From NCBI RefSeq assembly GCF_000420085.1, contig NZ_ATUG01000002.1, positions 2,170,001 to 2,234,000 on the forward strand: 64,000 nucleotides of DNA. The letters run 5' to 3'. This document shows, in pieces, positions 41,668 through 50,772 of this stretch. Origin of the DNA: Desulfospira joergensenii DSM 10085. Its GTDB lineage: Bacteria > Desulfobacterota > Desulfobacteria > Desulfobacterales > Desulfobacteraceae. The position numbers were made by a program, and so were the translations under genes. Below the pieces are notes generated by a model that saw only the letters and a list, made by a program, of their open reading frames with translations, searched no databases and was not told the origin of the DNA. Each line of letters opens with the position of its first letter. The stretch's first letter is position 1.

Positions 41668-43677
41668 CTATAATTTGTCCAGAACAGGACGTTTTCGGTC
41701 CGCAACTCCCATGCCCGGGAAGGAACCGCTTTCCATTTTCTTCCTGATTTCATATACGGCATCCGGGTCATGCCGGGATGCCAATTGAAAAAAATTCAGT
41801 TTTGGGCTGTCCCCCATATGGGGGGATATTTTCCGGGCAACGGCCCGGTACCGTTCTTCAGCGGTTTTTTGGGCCTCATCAAACGTAAGGGCTTCCAGAA
41901 AGAGCTCCCCCCATGAGTTCAGGGCCAGGATCTCTGCCCTTTTAAGGATAGAAATTTCCTTATTCTCCTCATAGATCAGAAGGATCAGAAGTTTTACCCA
42001 GGAGGCCTTTTTCTCAAATACTTCTTCGGACAGGGGTTTGACGGGCTGGAGAGCCATGTAAAGGCGGTCCGGCTCCACAGGTTCGGCATGGCTTTCAAAG
42101 ATTTTTTGGGGAACATCTATTTTTACGGAGGTCCGCATTCGGTCGTAAAGCTGGTTTTCAAGGATCCATCCCCAGACTCCCAGAAAAGAGGAATCCTGAT
42201 GAAGTTTTCCGGGCAGGGGCTGGCCTGACAGATATCCGGACAGATACCATCCCCGGTATTTTTTCTGCTGTAAGATGAACAGGGTAAAGGTCTGCCTCCG
42301 AAGATAGATTGAACATTCGGCAATTTTTCCCGGGCCGTGGTTCAGGCATGCCGCAGCCCTGTGGGAAAGAATTAAAAAATTTCTCTTCTCTCCGGCCGGA
42401 ATCGTCTCTTTGGATTTTTCATCCCCAGGACTTTGTTTTGCCAGCTTGACCATCTGTTCCAGCCGGGAGATAATGGTTTTTTCCAAAAGCTGTTTTTCAG
42501 GCTCTGCCCATTTCCCATAGGACAGGAGTTTGTTGACCTGGGTCTGGTTGAGATTCCATTCCCGGATATACCGGTCGAGCAATGCTTTTTTCGGGGATCC
42601 CGGTTCCGGAGCCTTGATATCGGGATAGCTGCAGAGTCTGAAAAATACGGCGTTCTTGATCAAGTTAAGGTTCCCGGGATCTTCTTTTTGGTGATATTTG
42701 ATGATCCTGTCAAAGAGCAGTCGATAGGGATCGGCCCGGTAATCGTCAATGCCTGCCTTCGCATACCCGGCTTTGATTTCGTCGCACAGGAGCCGGTTGC
42801 TTCCCCAGGTTTCGGTCCGGTAGGAGAAAATCATGGACGCCTTGATCAGGGCCTTGACCGGATCTTCCCTTGATTTGCAGATATGCCACAAAACGCCTTT
42901 CAGGATATCCTGGTGGCCGGGGGATTCCACCATGCCAAGATCGATAAACCCCTGGGACAGGTTTTCCAGGGCCGGAACAGATGAAATGCTTTTGATTAAA
43001 TGGGTATATGTCTGAACATCGCTCCCGGCAGGAATCAGGGCCCAGAAGGGAATCTTGCCGGCGATCATCAAAAAGGTTCTGTAAAATTCTTCCTTGAGAA
43101 AAACCTTCGGCGCGGTAATGGTCTCCCGGGCTTTAAATCCGGCATAGATATTCTTTTGGATATCGGCCTGGTCCATGATGAAAAAGGTGACTTCCTGGTG
43201 ATGGGTTTCCCGGGCGAATTTTACGATCTTATTGAGTTTTTTTTCCAGGTTATAGTACCGGGTTTCGGAAAATGCTTTTTTGTCGATGATGATCCAATAA
43301 TCAAAATCAGAGGCTGCGGACTGGGTAAAGGTTCCCAGGCTGCCGATATGATAAAACCCCAGTACACATGGATCCTCTGCCCGGGATTGGAGGATTTCCT
43401 TTTCAGACATGAGGTTCTGGCTCAGGATCTCTTTATAAAATCCGGACCGTTCAAACTTGTAGATGCCGTGGGCCGGTTCCCCGGCTTCAACGTATCCGGG
43501 CATTTCCGGTGTGTTGATATGGATGAGAAAAGGAATTTTTATGAAAAGCGACAGGCTGGATCCGGAAAGGTATCTTAGGGCTTCCCGCATTCTGACGATA
43601 TTGTAGTTTGAAAAATGGGATTTGAGTTCCAGAATCCGTTTTTCCAGTTTTTTAAATGAATCTTTTTCTTGCTCCAT
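41668..43677 (-). CDS. class I adenylate cyclase
   Basis: The 669-aa protein has the nucleotidyltransferase core of CyaA: an N-terminal LRYLSGSSLSLFIKIPFLIH and the catalytic GSLGTFTQSAASDFDYWIII (about 112-131) with the paired Asp. A YRTFLMIAGKIPFWALIP segment follows, like the conserved LRGKRLLWQ region of enterobacterial cyclases. The C-terminal regulatory region is shorter than in E. coli (about 850 aa). It would make cAMP in the cytosol. It is divergent from the HDOD gene. Confidence 0.88.
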   Translation of the reverse strand: MEQEKDSFKKLEKRILELKSHFSNYNIVRMREALRYLSGSSLSLFIKIPFLIHINTPEMPGYVEAGEPAHGIYKFERSGFYKEILSQNLMSEKEILQSRAEDPCVLGFYHIGSLGTFTQSAASDFDYWIIIDKKAFSETRYYNLEKKLNKIVKFARETHHQEVTFFIMDQADIQKNIYAGFKARETITAPKVFLKEEFYRTFLMIAGKIPFWALIPAGSDVQTYTHLIKSISSVPALENLSQGFIDLGMVESPGHQDILKGVLWHICKSREDPVKALIKASMIFSYRTETWGSNRLLCDEIKAGYAKAGIDDYRADPYRLLFDRIIKYHQKEDPGNLNLIKNAVFFRLCSYPDIKAPEPGSPKKALLDRYIREWNLNQTQVNKLLSYGKWAEPEKQLLEKTIISRLEQMVKLAKQSPGDEKSKETIPAGEKRNFLILSHRAAACLNHGPGKIAECSIYLRRQTFTLFILQQKKYRGWYLSGYLSGQPLPGKLHQDSSFLGVWGWILENQLYDRMRTSVKIDVPQKIFESHAEPVEPDRLYMALQPVKPLSEEVFEKKASWVKLLILLIYEENKEISILKRAEILALNSWGELFLEALTFDEAQKTAEERYRAVARKISPHMGDSPKLNFFQLASRHDPDAVYEIRKKMESGSFPGMGVADRKRPVLDKL

Positions 43678-43712
43678 GTCCGGTCCGGTATGTCCATTAT
43701 AGGATAAATTAA

Positions 43713-43741
43713 TTGAAAACCGCCTATAAAAAGGCTAAGAT
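43713..43741 (+). promoter_or_regulatory. possible promoter of the HDOD gene
   Basis: TTGAAA (43713-43718), a 17-bp spacer and TAAGAT (43736-43741) lie in the 130-bp divergent spacer, about 65 bp before the start. Confidence 0.4.
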
Positions 43742-43807
43742 ATGATCATGGGTATTATAAGGGTTAATTCTTGTTGTTTTCAAGCTTAATTTAAATGTGG
43801 AGTTTTA

Positions 43808-45382
43808 ATGGGAGAATCTAAGATCCCCCATTCAGGTATTGAGCTGGATGCCATTGACCTGTCCAATCTGAACCCCCAGTCACCGGGTAAAGATCCGGGA
43901 AAGATTCCATCCAATCCGGACGATTACAGGATTTTCGTCAACGGCATGCTCAAGAAGATGAAGGGCCAGGAGTCCTTTTTATCCTTTTCCCGCCAACTCA
44001 ACGACGTGAATCAGATCCTGGTTATGAAGTATTCATCGGCCCAGGACATTGCAGATGTGATTCTCAAGGATATGGCCCTGACCTCAAAGGTGTTGAAACT
44101 GGTGAATTCGTCCTTTTACCGTCATTTTTCCTCCAAGGGCATTTCTACGATTTCAGAGGCCATGATCATTCTGGGTACCGATGAGATCCGCTCCCTTGCC
44201 GCCAGCATAAAAATTTATGAGATGATGCAGGAAATGGCCAACTCCCGGATTCTCAAGGAAATGACCCTAAAGGGGCTTCAAAGAAGCATCATGGCAAGGC
44301 AGATGGCAGATGAAGGCGGGTTCAGGGATCCGGATGTGATCCAGATCAGCGCCATGATCCATGATTTTGGAGAATATTTGGTGGTTCTTCTGGCCCCGGA
44401 AAAATATATTCAGGTTGAATTGGTCATGGAGGCAAAGGGAATGGACCAGCAGGAAGCCGCAAAATCCGTTCTGGGACTGACCTATACCGATCTTGGACGC
44501 ATTGTCGCCTCCAAGCTGAATATGCCGGAAAATATCGTCCAGACCATGCTGCCCTTTACCCGGAAAAACATGCAGAACGAATCCATGACCCGGGAGGAAG
44601 AACAAAGATGCATCTGTTCCTTTACCCGGGAATTGTGCGATATCCCCATGAACGGCCAGGGTAATGAAACAGACCAAGAGACCGGTTATGTGGCGGCCAG
44701 ATACAATAGACTGCTTGGGGTCGACCTGCCAAAGGCCCTGGAATTGATCCGGACCTCCCGGGAAAAACTGGCCAAAAACGCCAGCCTCTGGCAGATCGAA
44801 ATCCAAGAGGAGGAGGGTGCCGGAACCTCTTCTTCAAGCGGGGTAAAAGAGAAAGCCGCCCTGAAGGACGGCTTAAAATCCCTCAAGCACAGCCTGGATA
44901 CGAAACGGGACATCCATGAGACCCTGACCCAGATCCTGGATCTGCTTTTTACCAATTTTTATTTTACCCAGGTTGCCATCTGCATCCGCCAGAAGGAAAC
45001 CCCTTCCATGCAGGCCCGGTATGCAAAGGGGGGACGGTTTGAACGCCTGCTGGACAATTTGTCATTTGAGTTTGCCCGGTCCGAAGATGTGTTCAGCGAT
45101 GCCGTCCTGAAAAAAAAGGATATTGTTGTCCGGGATATCCAGGGAAAAAAGTATAAGAGCAGGATCCCGGAATGGTATACCCAAAAGATCATGGCAGACA
45201 ACAATATTTCGGGTTTTGCCGTATTCCCGGTCCAGGTGAACAATCGGGATATCGCCCTCATCTATGTCAGCTGGAAGGATGCGGCCCTGGCCATGACCCG
45301 GAAAACCACGGAGTATCTGCAGCTGATCCGGGAATTGATGGCAAAGGCCTTTGTCCGCTGTTCCCGGTCGGCAGGCCCCTGA
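43808..45382 (+). CDS. HDOD-domain signalling protein with C-terminal GAF-like domain
   Basis: The 524-aa protein has an HDOD domain (about 55-265: LKDMALTSKVLKLVNSSFYR, STISEAMIILGTDEIRSLA, ISAMIHDFGEYLVVLL), a spacer, and a GAF-like domain near 360-515 (ETLTQILDLLFTNFYFTQVA, GFAVFPVQVNNRDIALIYVS). HDOD proteins are non-catalytic signalling scaffolds, often in cAMP, c-di-GMP or motility control. It is divergent from the class I cyclase, which supports a link to second messengers. Confidence 0.9.
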   Translation: MGESKIPHSGIELDAIDLSNLNPQSPGKDPGKIPSNPDDYRIFVNGMLKKMKGQESFLSFSRQLNDVNQILVMKYSSAQDIADVILKDMALTSKVLKLVNSSFYRHFSSKGISTISEAMIILGTDEIRSLAASIKIYEMMQEMANSRILKEMTLKGLQRSIMARQMADEGGFRDPDVIQISAMIHDFGEYLVVLLAPEKYIQVELVMEAKGMDQQEAAKSVLGLTYTDLGRIVASKLNMPENIVQTMLPFTRKNMQNESMTREEEQRCICSFTRELCDIPMNGQGNETDQETGYVAARYNRLLGVDLPKALELIRTSREKLAKNASLWQIEIQEEEGAGTSSSSGVKEKAALKDGLKSLKHSLDTKRDIHETLTQILDLLFTNFYFTQVAICIRQKETPSMQARYAKGGRFERLLDNLSFEFARSEDVFSDAVLKKKDIVVRDIQGKKYKSRIPEWYTQKIMADNNISGFAVFPVQVNNRDIALIYVSWKDAALAMTRKTTEYLQLIRELMAKAFVRCSRSAGP

Positions 45383-45442
45383 GGATTCCCGGTTTTTCCT
45401 TGTATTCTCTGCAAATTCTTTGCAATGGGTCCCATATTAAAA

Positions 45443-45471
45443 TTGACAATCATTCCCATCCCATCTATAAA
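45443..45471 (+). promoter_or_regulatory. sigma-70-type promoter upstream of the DDTD protein
   Basis: TTGACA (45443-45448), a 17-bp spacer and TATAAA (45466-45471) lie about 50 bp before the start at 45523. Confidence 0.75.
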
Positions 45472-45522
45472 GCATCTGCTTGAAAAACGGCCAGGATTTC
45501 AGACAGAAGATAAGGAAAGATA

Positions 45523-46275
45523 ATGGATTGTTGGGTTTGCGTGGACGATACGGACATGCCGGGAACCGAAGGAACCGGGCGTATGATCCAGAGAATATGC
45601 GGGACATTGGAACAAGAAAAAATGGGAGTCAGCGCTCCCATCAGCCGCCACCAGCTCTTTGTCCATGAGAATATCCCTTTTACCTCCCACAACTCCGCCA
45701 TGGCTTTTAAAGTTCATTTGGCGAAAAATCAGAGTCTGCCCCGATTCATAGAATTCATGGCTGAGAGGATTGAATTTTTATCCCGGAAAGGGTCTGATCC
45801 CGGTCTGGCAGTGACCCTTCCCATGGGTCCGGAAGACCAGGGGCGGCTCATTGATTTCGGGAAAAGGGCCAAGCAGGAAATCTTATCCAAGGAAGCTGCC
45901 CAGGGGCTTGCCCGGGAACTTGGCATCCATCTGTCCGAGCACGGCGGAACCGGGCAGGGGATCATCGGAGCCCTGGCCGGGCTGGGACTGCGACTTTCCG
46001 GAGATGACGGGCGTTACCGGGGGTGGTATCACCTGGGAAGACCCGGTGAAATTCTCCAGGTGGGAACCCTGTGCAGCCTGCCTTTCATCGACAGGCTGGT
46101 CACAAGGTCCGGCAAGGCATTGATGCCTGAAGAAAAGGTCAGTATTGGATCTGAAAAAACCAAAACCGTGCGTCTGGATCACGGGCAGGTGGTCGTGGTC
46201 TTTCCCAACGAAGAGGCCGGGCAGACCGGCATTCTTTACCGAACCATTACCAAGGAAGAGTCAAGACAATACTGA
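45523..46275 (+). CDS. TiaS-like DDTD-motif protein of unknown function
   Basis: The 250-aa protein begins MDCWVCVDDTDMPGTEGTG. This recalls the DDTD N-terminal motif of archaeal tRNA(Ile2) agmatinylcytidine synthetase and related DUF1743-type proteins; the segment PFTSHNSAMAFKVHL also resembles that family. The kinase and zinc-ribbon parts of full TiaS are not evident, and length is about half. The C-terminal part (GRYRGWYHLGRPGEILQVG) is unassigned. A nucleotide- or RNA-related role is only a guess. It has its own strong promoter. Confidence 0.7.
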   Translation: MDCWVCVDDTDMPGTEGTGRMIQRICGTLEQEKMGVSAPISRHQLFVHENIPFTSHNSAMAFKVHLAKNQSLPRFIEFMAERIEFLSRKGSDPGLAVTLPMGPEDQGRLIDFGKRAKQEILSKEAAQGLARELGIHLSEHGGTGQGIIGALAGLGLRLSGDDGRYRGWYHLGRPGEILQVGTLCSLPFIDRLVTRSGKALMPEEKVSIGSEKTKTVRLDHGQVVVVFPNEEAGQTGILYRTITKEESRQY

Positions 46276-46342
46276 GCCTTAGGCTTCAGAAAATCGAAAT
46301 TCCCTGCAAAATCCGGATTCAGAAAATTGGGGGTTTTACCCC

Positions 46343-46534
46343 CTAGGCGGCCGGTTTGATAAATACCTTATGATCCACCAGGGAAAGGGAATGGATCTCT
46401 CCCTTGATGAATTTCTGTTCTCCGAAGATGGATACCAGGCGGATGCCGTCTTCATCCGGTTCAACCTTGTCCACAGCCTCCATGACCAGGGTTTCCCCGT
46501 CTTCTTTCAATAGATATGCATTTGCTTCACACAT
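46343..46534 (-). CDS. CooT-family small nickel-binding protein
   Basis: From ATG 46534 the 63-aa product starts MCEANAYLLKEDGETLVMEA and ends SLVDHKVFIKPAA, matching the CooT family (PF10133), including the invariant Cys2 that binds Ni(II) in the characterised dimer. CooT supports nickel loading of carbon monoxide dehydrogenase in Rhodospirillum. GAGGAG precedes the start. It is the last gene of a minus-strand run after DUF3842. No CODH gene is in the window. Confidence 0.85.
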   Translation of the reverse strand: MCEANAYLLKEDGETLVMEAVDKVEPDEDGIRLVSIFGEQKFIKGEIHSLSLVDHKVFIKPAA

Positions 46535-46568
46535 GGTTTGGCTCCTCAATATTTATAAATCGAGTTTT

Positions 46569-46988
46569 TTACAAAAAGTTCATATGGGATTCGATCAGCT
46601 CATCCACCAGAAGGGGAAGGGGCAGACCGGTCAGTCCCACAATTCCGATATTTTCCTGGCTCAAGGGGAGAAGGATCTTCCTGGCCCGGGACAGACTCAC
46701 GGCCTCTGCCATCTCCCGGGTAACCTCACCCATCATGGCATGGGGCATGATGATTCCCACCGGACCGATGATCACGTCGGCCCGCTTTACGGTCTGGACA
46801 ATGGCGTTGGAGCCGGAAGCCCCCCGGTTGGCCCTGGCCTTGAGCATCTGGGCCGTGGCAATGGCATTGGTTCCCAGAGCGATCACCTCTATTTTCTCCT
46901 CAAAGCGTTCCTTGAGCTTTTTGATCACAACCGAGCCGATGCCTCCGCCCTGGCCGTCAATGACACAGATTCTTTTTTCCATATCCAT
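46569..46988 (-). CDS. DUF3842 family protein
   Basis: The 139-aa protein has an N-terminal glycine loop (ICVIDGQGGGIGSVVIKKL), GTNAIATAQMLKARANRGASG and ADVIIGPVGIIMPHAMMGEV. I recognise these as the DUF3842 family of anaerobes. The fold looks Rossmann-like, with possible nucleotide binding, but no function is known to me. Such genes often sit beside CooT-like genes, as here (35 bp apart). ATG 46982 is an alternative start. Confidence 0.8.
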   Translation of the reverse strand: MDMEKRICVIDGQGGGIGSVVIKKLKERFEEKIEVIALGTNAIATAQMLKARANRGASGSNAIVQTVKRADVIIGPVGIIMPHAMMGEVTREMAEAVSLSRARKILLPLSQENIGIVGLTGLPLPLLVDELIESHMNFL

Positions 46989-47018
46989 ACGCGTTTCTTT
47001 TCTCTGATGTGATTTGGG

Positions 47019-47648
47019 TTATCCCGATAAAAGATCCCTTACCCGTCGCTGGATTTTCTGTTCTACCCTGTCCGGGGAAGCATTCCCGTCGATAACGGCA
47101 ATGGTCTCCCGGGTTTTAAGTTTTTCAAAGGCCGTGAAATAATTTTTCCTGACCTGTTTCATTATCCCGATTTTTTCATACATGTCAAAGGATTTGCGTC
47201 CGGATTTGATTCGTTCCAGGCAGATATCCGGGTCCACGTCTATAAATATATTCAGATCCGGCCTCAGTATTTCAGCGTTCTGGGCGTTCAGCCCGATGAC
47301 CCAGTCCATGTCCATATACATGGCATGGTAGGCATAGGAGGAAAAATAATACCGGTCACAAAGAACGATCCGGCCCTGGTCCACCAGGGCTTTGATTCCG
47401 TTTTCCCTGTTGAGAAGATGATCGGTCCGGTCTGCGGCAAACAAGGCGGCAATGGTCCGCTGGTCGATTTCCACCCGCCCTTCCAGCATCTGGCGGACCA
47501 GAGATCCCACCGGGCCCTGACTCGGCTCAAAGGTTAAAATCACATCCTGGTTTTCGGTCTGGAGCAGGCTGTGAAGCCTTTTGACCTGGGTGGATTTACC
47601 GGATCCGTCTATACCCTCGAAAACAATAAATTTTCCTTTTTCTGCCAA
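47019..47648 (-). CDS. tmk: thymidylate kinase
   Basis: The 209-aa protein has P-loop FEGIDGSGKSTQ near the N-terminus, the DR(Y/H) motif in VLCDRYYFSSYAYH, the substrate loop FIDVDPDICLERI and a lid region GRKSFDMYEKI. It phosphorylates dTMP to dTDP. It is 125 bp downstream of the cyclase-FHA gene on the same strand. Confidence 0.93.
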   Translation of the reverse strand: MAEKGKFIVFEGIDGSGKSTQVKRLHSLLQTENQDVILTFEPSQGPVGSLVRQMLEGRVEIDQRTIAALFAADRTDHLLNRENGIKALVDQGRIVLCDRYYFSSYAYHAMYMDMDWVIGLNAQNAEILRPDLNIFIDVDPDICLERIKSGRKSFDMYEKIGIMKQVRKNYFTAFEKLKTRETIAVIDGNASPDRVEQKIQRRVRDLLSG

Positions 47649-47773
47649 TGGATTCCCCCAACGATTGATTGATCCGGCCTGATTGGACGGCCAAAAATCC
47701 CAAGCATGCCTTATACCAGTATCTCATCTGCTTGGCAAATCCAAAAGGAGATATTGGATTGAATAAAGGGTGC

Positions 47774-48745
47774 CTAGGACCGGTTTCCGGCCGAGAAGAG
47801 AATGGCATGGGGATCGTTATCGGAAAAGGGTCTGCCAAGGCTGATACTCCCCTGTCCCACCATGGTCCAGTCCCTGTGATGGAGATGGATGTCCATGCCG
47901 TCATAGGCATGGCTGCCCGGGATGGTATTGATGTAAGAGCCGTTGGTGCTGTGGTCCACAAAGACAAGTTCATCGTACCGGCTCTCGATTCTGGCATGGG
48001 ACCGGGATGCCGTTTCCGAGGCAACCAAAATGTGGCTGTCCGGACCCCTGCCAAAGATAAACGGGGTATCTTTCTCTTTGACCACGATTTTCTGATTTTC
48101 AAAGGTCAGCACGACTTGGGCACTGGACATTGGCCGGTCATGGGTCATGGGGACCGTGAAAATGGCCGTTGCATCTTCCTGGTTCCAGAGGATTTCAACC
48201 GTATCCAGAGGTTTGGATTTGCCTTTGACCCTGGCACGGGGCAAGGGCCGGCAGAGAGTTCTTTTTTCTTCGGATAGATCTTCCAGGGTTTTCCGTGTGG
48301 TGACAATCTGTCCCGCCCGGGCAAGGGAGGTCAGGCGGGCCGCCACATTCACGGTGTCACCGTAGGGTTTTCCCTGGTCCAGTTCAGCCCGGCCCCTGCA
48401 AAAACCGATGTGTACTCTTACTTTCTGGCCGCAGGAGGTGTTTGAAAAGCAAAAATGCTTCTGGATGGAACAGGCGCAGTTGACCGCGTCCAGGGAATGC
48501 TCAAACCAGGCCATGATCTCGTCCCCGATCACCTGGACCGTCATTCCCTGGTTTGCCTTGACAAGTTTTGCAATGGAGCCCAGGCTTTCCATGATACACT
48601 CATGGGCCATGCTGTCCCCCAGGAGTTCATGCATCCGGGTGCTGCCGGAAATATCCGCAAAAAAAATGATCAGTTCATGGGATTTTTTCCGTTTTTGACC
48701 CTTAAGCCGTGATTTGTCCGTGAAAAAGGTTTTTAAAATTGACAT
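47774..48745 (-). CDS. class III adenylate/guanylate cyclase with C-terminal FHA domain
   Basis: The 323-aa protein has a cyclase homology domain (about 20-185) with the metal Asp residues in IIFFADISGSTRMHELLG and VIGDEIMAWFE and GDTVNVAARLTSLA near the transition-state loop. An FHA domain follows (about 215-315: FIFGRGPDSHILVASETASRSHARIE, FVDHSTNGSYIN). There is no membrane segment, so output may depend on binding a phospho-Thr partner. It lies close to the class I cyclase at 41668-43677, giving two unrelated cyclases within 7 kb. Confidence 0.92.
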   Translation of the reverse strand: MSILKTFFTDKSRLKGQKRKKSHELIIFFADISGSTRMHELLGDSMAHECIMESLGSIAKLVKANQGMTVQVIGDEIMAWFEHSLDAVNCACSIQKHFCFSNTSCGQKVRVHIGFCRGRAELDQGKPYGDTVNVAARLTSLARAGQIVTTRKTLEDLSEEKRTLCRPLPRARVKGKSKPLDTVEILWNQEDATAIFTVPMTHDRPMSSAQVVLTFENQKIVVKEKDTPFIFGRGPDSHILVASETASRSHARIESRYDELVFVDHSTNGSYINTIPGSHAYDGMDIHLHHRDWTMVGQGSISLGRPFSDNDPHAILFSAGNRS

Positions 48746-48982
48746 CCCGGTATCCTTGACTAAATATGGAATGATGTCCGATGATATTAATAACTTTGGA
48801 TATATTGCCTGTCAAGGGGAATCCGGTTCATTCACCCGTAAGAACCCTTTTGTCCGGGAATGAACCCAATTCTTCTTCCCGGAGAAATAAAATTCTGGAT
48901 TTAAAGCAAACTGTCCTTACCTTTACAGCAGGGGCGTTCTTATCATGGAGCTCTGGGGCTCCCCCACAAAAAGGAGTCGATT

Positions 48983-49399
48983 ATGACCTATGAAGAACTT
49001 GTGGACAATTTTCGGTCCAAAAAAGTGTTTATCTATGGAAAAAGTGTGGTTCAGATTGTGGATATGAAGACCTATGCCGATTCCCATGGGACCAAAACGG
49101 ATTTTATTTTTCAGACCGACCGTCAGAATCGGGGTATTATTACCCGGGAGCACGGCAACGGTGTGCCTGAGAACTTTGCCCGGTTAGACCGGAAAAAACT
49201 TCAATTGGAAGAAGATATCCTGGCTGCCCTTACCCCCCTGGTGGAAAAGTTCAGAAGGGAAACCGGTTCAGCACCCAAGGGTATAAAAATTCATACATCG
49301 GCTGTTGGATCTGACAATAGAAAACTGGTCGACTATTCCGTGGATGCCTGTACCGTGGACCTGGACGTTCACCGTCCCGGAGTCGATGGGGAAGAATAG
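48983..49399 (+). CDS. conserved hypothetical protein
   Basis: The 138-aa protein starts MTYEELVDNFRSKKVFIYGK after an AAAAGGAG ribosome site. It is rich in charged residues, with GNGVPENFARLDRKKLQLEE and a C-terminal VDACTVDLDVHRPGV. No membrane helix, signal peptide or known catalytic motif is evident, and I do not recognise the family. It is alone, divergent from the cyclase-FHA gene. Confidence 0.7.
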   Translation: MTYEELVDNFRSKKVFIYGKSVVQIVDMKTYADSHGTKTDFIFQTDRQNRGIITREHGNGVPENFARLDRKKLQLEEDILAALTPLVEKFRRETGSAPKGIKIHTSAVGSDNRKLVDYSVDACTVDLDVHRPGVDGEE

Positions 49400-49733
49400 A
49401 AGGCTCAATCCGGGACCGGCTATGGTTTTGCCGGGCAGGGGTTTACTGGCATGTGAAGCGGAGACCCCTTGACCTTGCCAATTGAAAAGGCATTTAACCG
49501 TTGAGACTGTCATTGTCGGGATAGATAAAAGTGGGGATGTCACATCAAAGGCATTGTTGGTGAAGGTACTTTTTTTCGTCCGTTGAACTATTGTCAGAGA
49601 CGGTGTTTGCCTGATCTTGATTCGATCCTTAGAATGCATGACTCTCAAAAAGAAATTTTCTATATCATTCAAAAAATTTATTAAAACTATCAATTAGACC
49701 CCCGGCTCCCATCCATGGTAGCAGTTCACAATC
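49400..49733. other. intergenic region with no gene seen
   Basis: About 330 bp of mixed composition, AT-rich toward the right. No supported ORF, terminator or RNA family was recognised. The promoter for the DoxX-like operon presumably lies in the AT-rich part (49620-49700). Confidence 0.4.
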
Positions 49734-50225
49734 ATGAAAATCGTGGACTGGGCCTATAGAGTGTGCTGCTGGATATTGGGTGTCGTATTTATCTATGCCG
49801 GCACCACAAAACTATTTTCCCCCCGGGTGTTTGCCGTTCTCATTGAGGCTTACGGAATCGTTCCCGATGTTCTGCTGATGCCTGTGGCTGTTTTTTTACC
49901 GGCCCTGGAGGTGGCTGCGGGAATTGGAATCCTCTTTGATGTCAAGGGCAGCCTGGCTGCGATTTCTGGACTGGTGGTGATGTTTCTGCTGATCCTGGGA
50001 TACGGCATCCACATGGGTCTGGATGTGGACTGTGGCTGTTTCGGACCGGAAGATCCCGAAGCCCTGGCTTTCCACGGATTAAGATCAGCGTTTAACCGGG
50101 ACCTGGGGCTGATGGCCGGAGTCGTCTTTGCTTATGCCTGGCGGAGATACAGGGGGATCGCCCCGAAATCCCTTACCCGTTATCTGAAGATTTCAAAAAT
50201 TATAAAAAAGGAGAACCTGGCATGA
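49734..50225 (+). CDS. MauE/DoxX-family membrane protein
   Basis: The 163-aa protein has four predicted helices with the DoxX/MauE pattern: WILGVVFIYAGTTKLFSPR, the second helix region LLMPVAVFLPALEVAAGIGIL, and a periplasmic-side DVDCGCFGPEDPEAL Cys pair typical of MauE-like disulfide proteins. It overlaps the secreted rhodanese gene by 4 bp. The pair probably forms a membrane/periplasm thiol redox or sulfur-handling unit. Confidence 0.88.
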   Translation: MKIVDWAYRVCCWILGVVFIYAGTTKLFSPRVFAVLIEAYGIVPDVLLMPVAVFLPALEVAAGIGILFDVKGSLAAISGLVVMFLLILGYGIHMGLDVDCGCFGPEDPEALAFHGLRSAFNRDLGLMAGVVFAYAWRRYRGIAPKSLTRYLKISKIIKKENLA

Positions 50226-50758
50226 AAAAATTGACCTGGATAGTAAAACTGGCATTTATCGGAAGTCTGATCATGGGAGTTGCCTCCCCGGCATCTGCAT
50301 TCCTGGACAATAAATTTGAAAAAGAGGTGGAAAAGGAAGCCGGGGCCGTTAAACTGGTGCGGGAGATCCAGCGGGGCGGCTACGATGTGGTCAAAACCGA
50401 TGAACTTAAAAAATGGATTGATGGGGGCAGGGATATGATCATCGTAGATACCATGCCCTATGAAGCCAGCTATAAGAAAAATCATATCCCCGGGGCTGTC
50501 CAGTTTCTCTTTCCCATACCGGATATGAAAGAATGGGATACAAAGGAGACGGACGGGAAATCCCAGGCCGATTTTGAGAAACTTCTGGGACCGGATAAAA
50601 ACAAGACCATCGTGATCTACTGCGGGTTTGTAAAATGTACCCGGAGCCATAACGGAGCTGCCTGGGCAAAGAAACTGGGATATAAAAACGTCTTTCGCCA
50701 CCCGGGTGGAATCTTTGCCTGGAAGGGCGCTGAATACGAGGCGGAAGGATCAAACTAG
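50222..50758 (+). CDS. exported rhodanese-like protein
   Basis: The 178-aa protein has a Sec signal peptide (AFIGSLIMGVASPASA) and one rhodanese domain (VKTDELKKWIDGGRDMIIVD, NHIPGAVQFLFP) with the active-site Cys in VIYCGFVKCTRSHNGAAWAK. The active loop carries a second Cys (CGFVKC). It is expected to carry persulfide sulfur or act in redox outside the cytosol. It is coupled to the MauE-like gene. Confidence 0.9.
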   Translation: MKKLTWIVKLAFIGSLIMGVASPASAFLDNKFEKEVEKEAGAVKLVREIQRGGYDVVKTDELKKWIDGGRDMIIVDTMPYEASYKKNHIPGAVQFLFPIPDMKEWDTKETDGKSQADFEKLLGPDKNKTIVIYCGFVKCTRSHNGAAWAKKLGYKNVFRHPGGIFAWKGAEYEAEGSN

Positions 50759-50772
50759 ACCCTCTATTTTCC

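Noticed and set aside
46273..46345. read-through of the TGA ending the DDTD protein as a further selenoprotein
   Set aside because: The extension is short, has no Cys-family context and no GGU-loop hairpin was seen.
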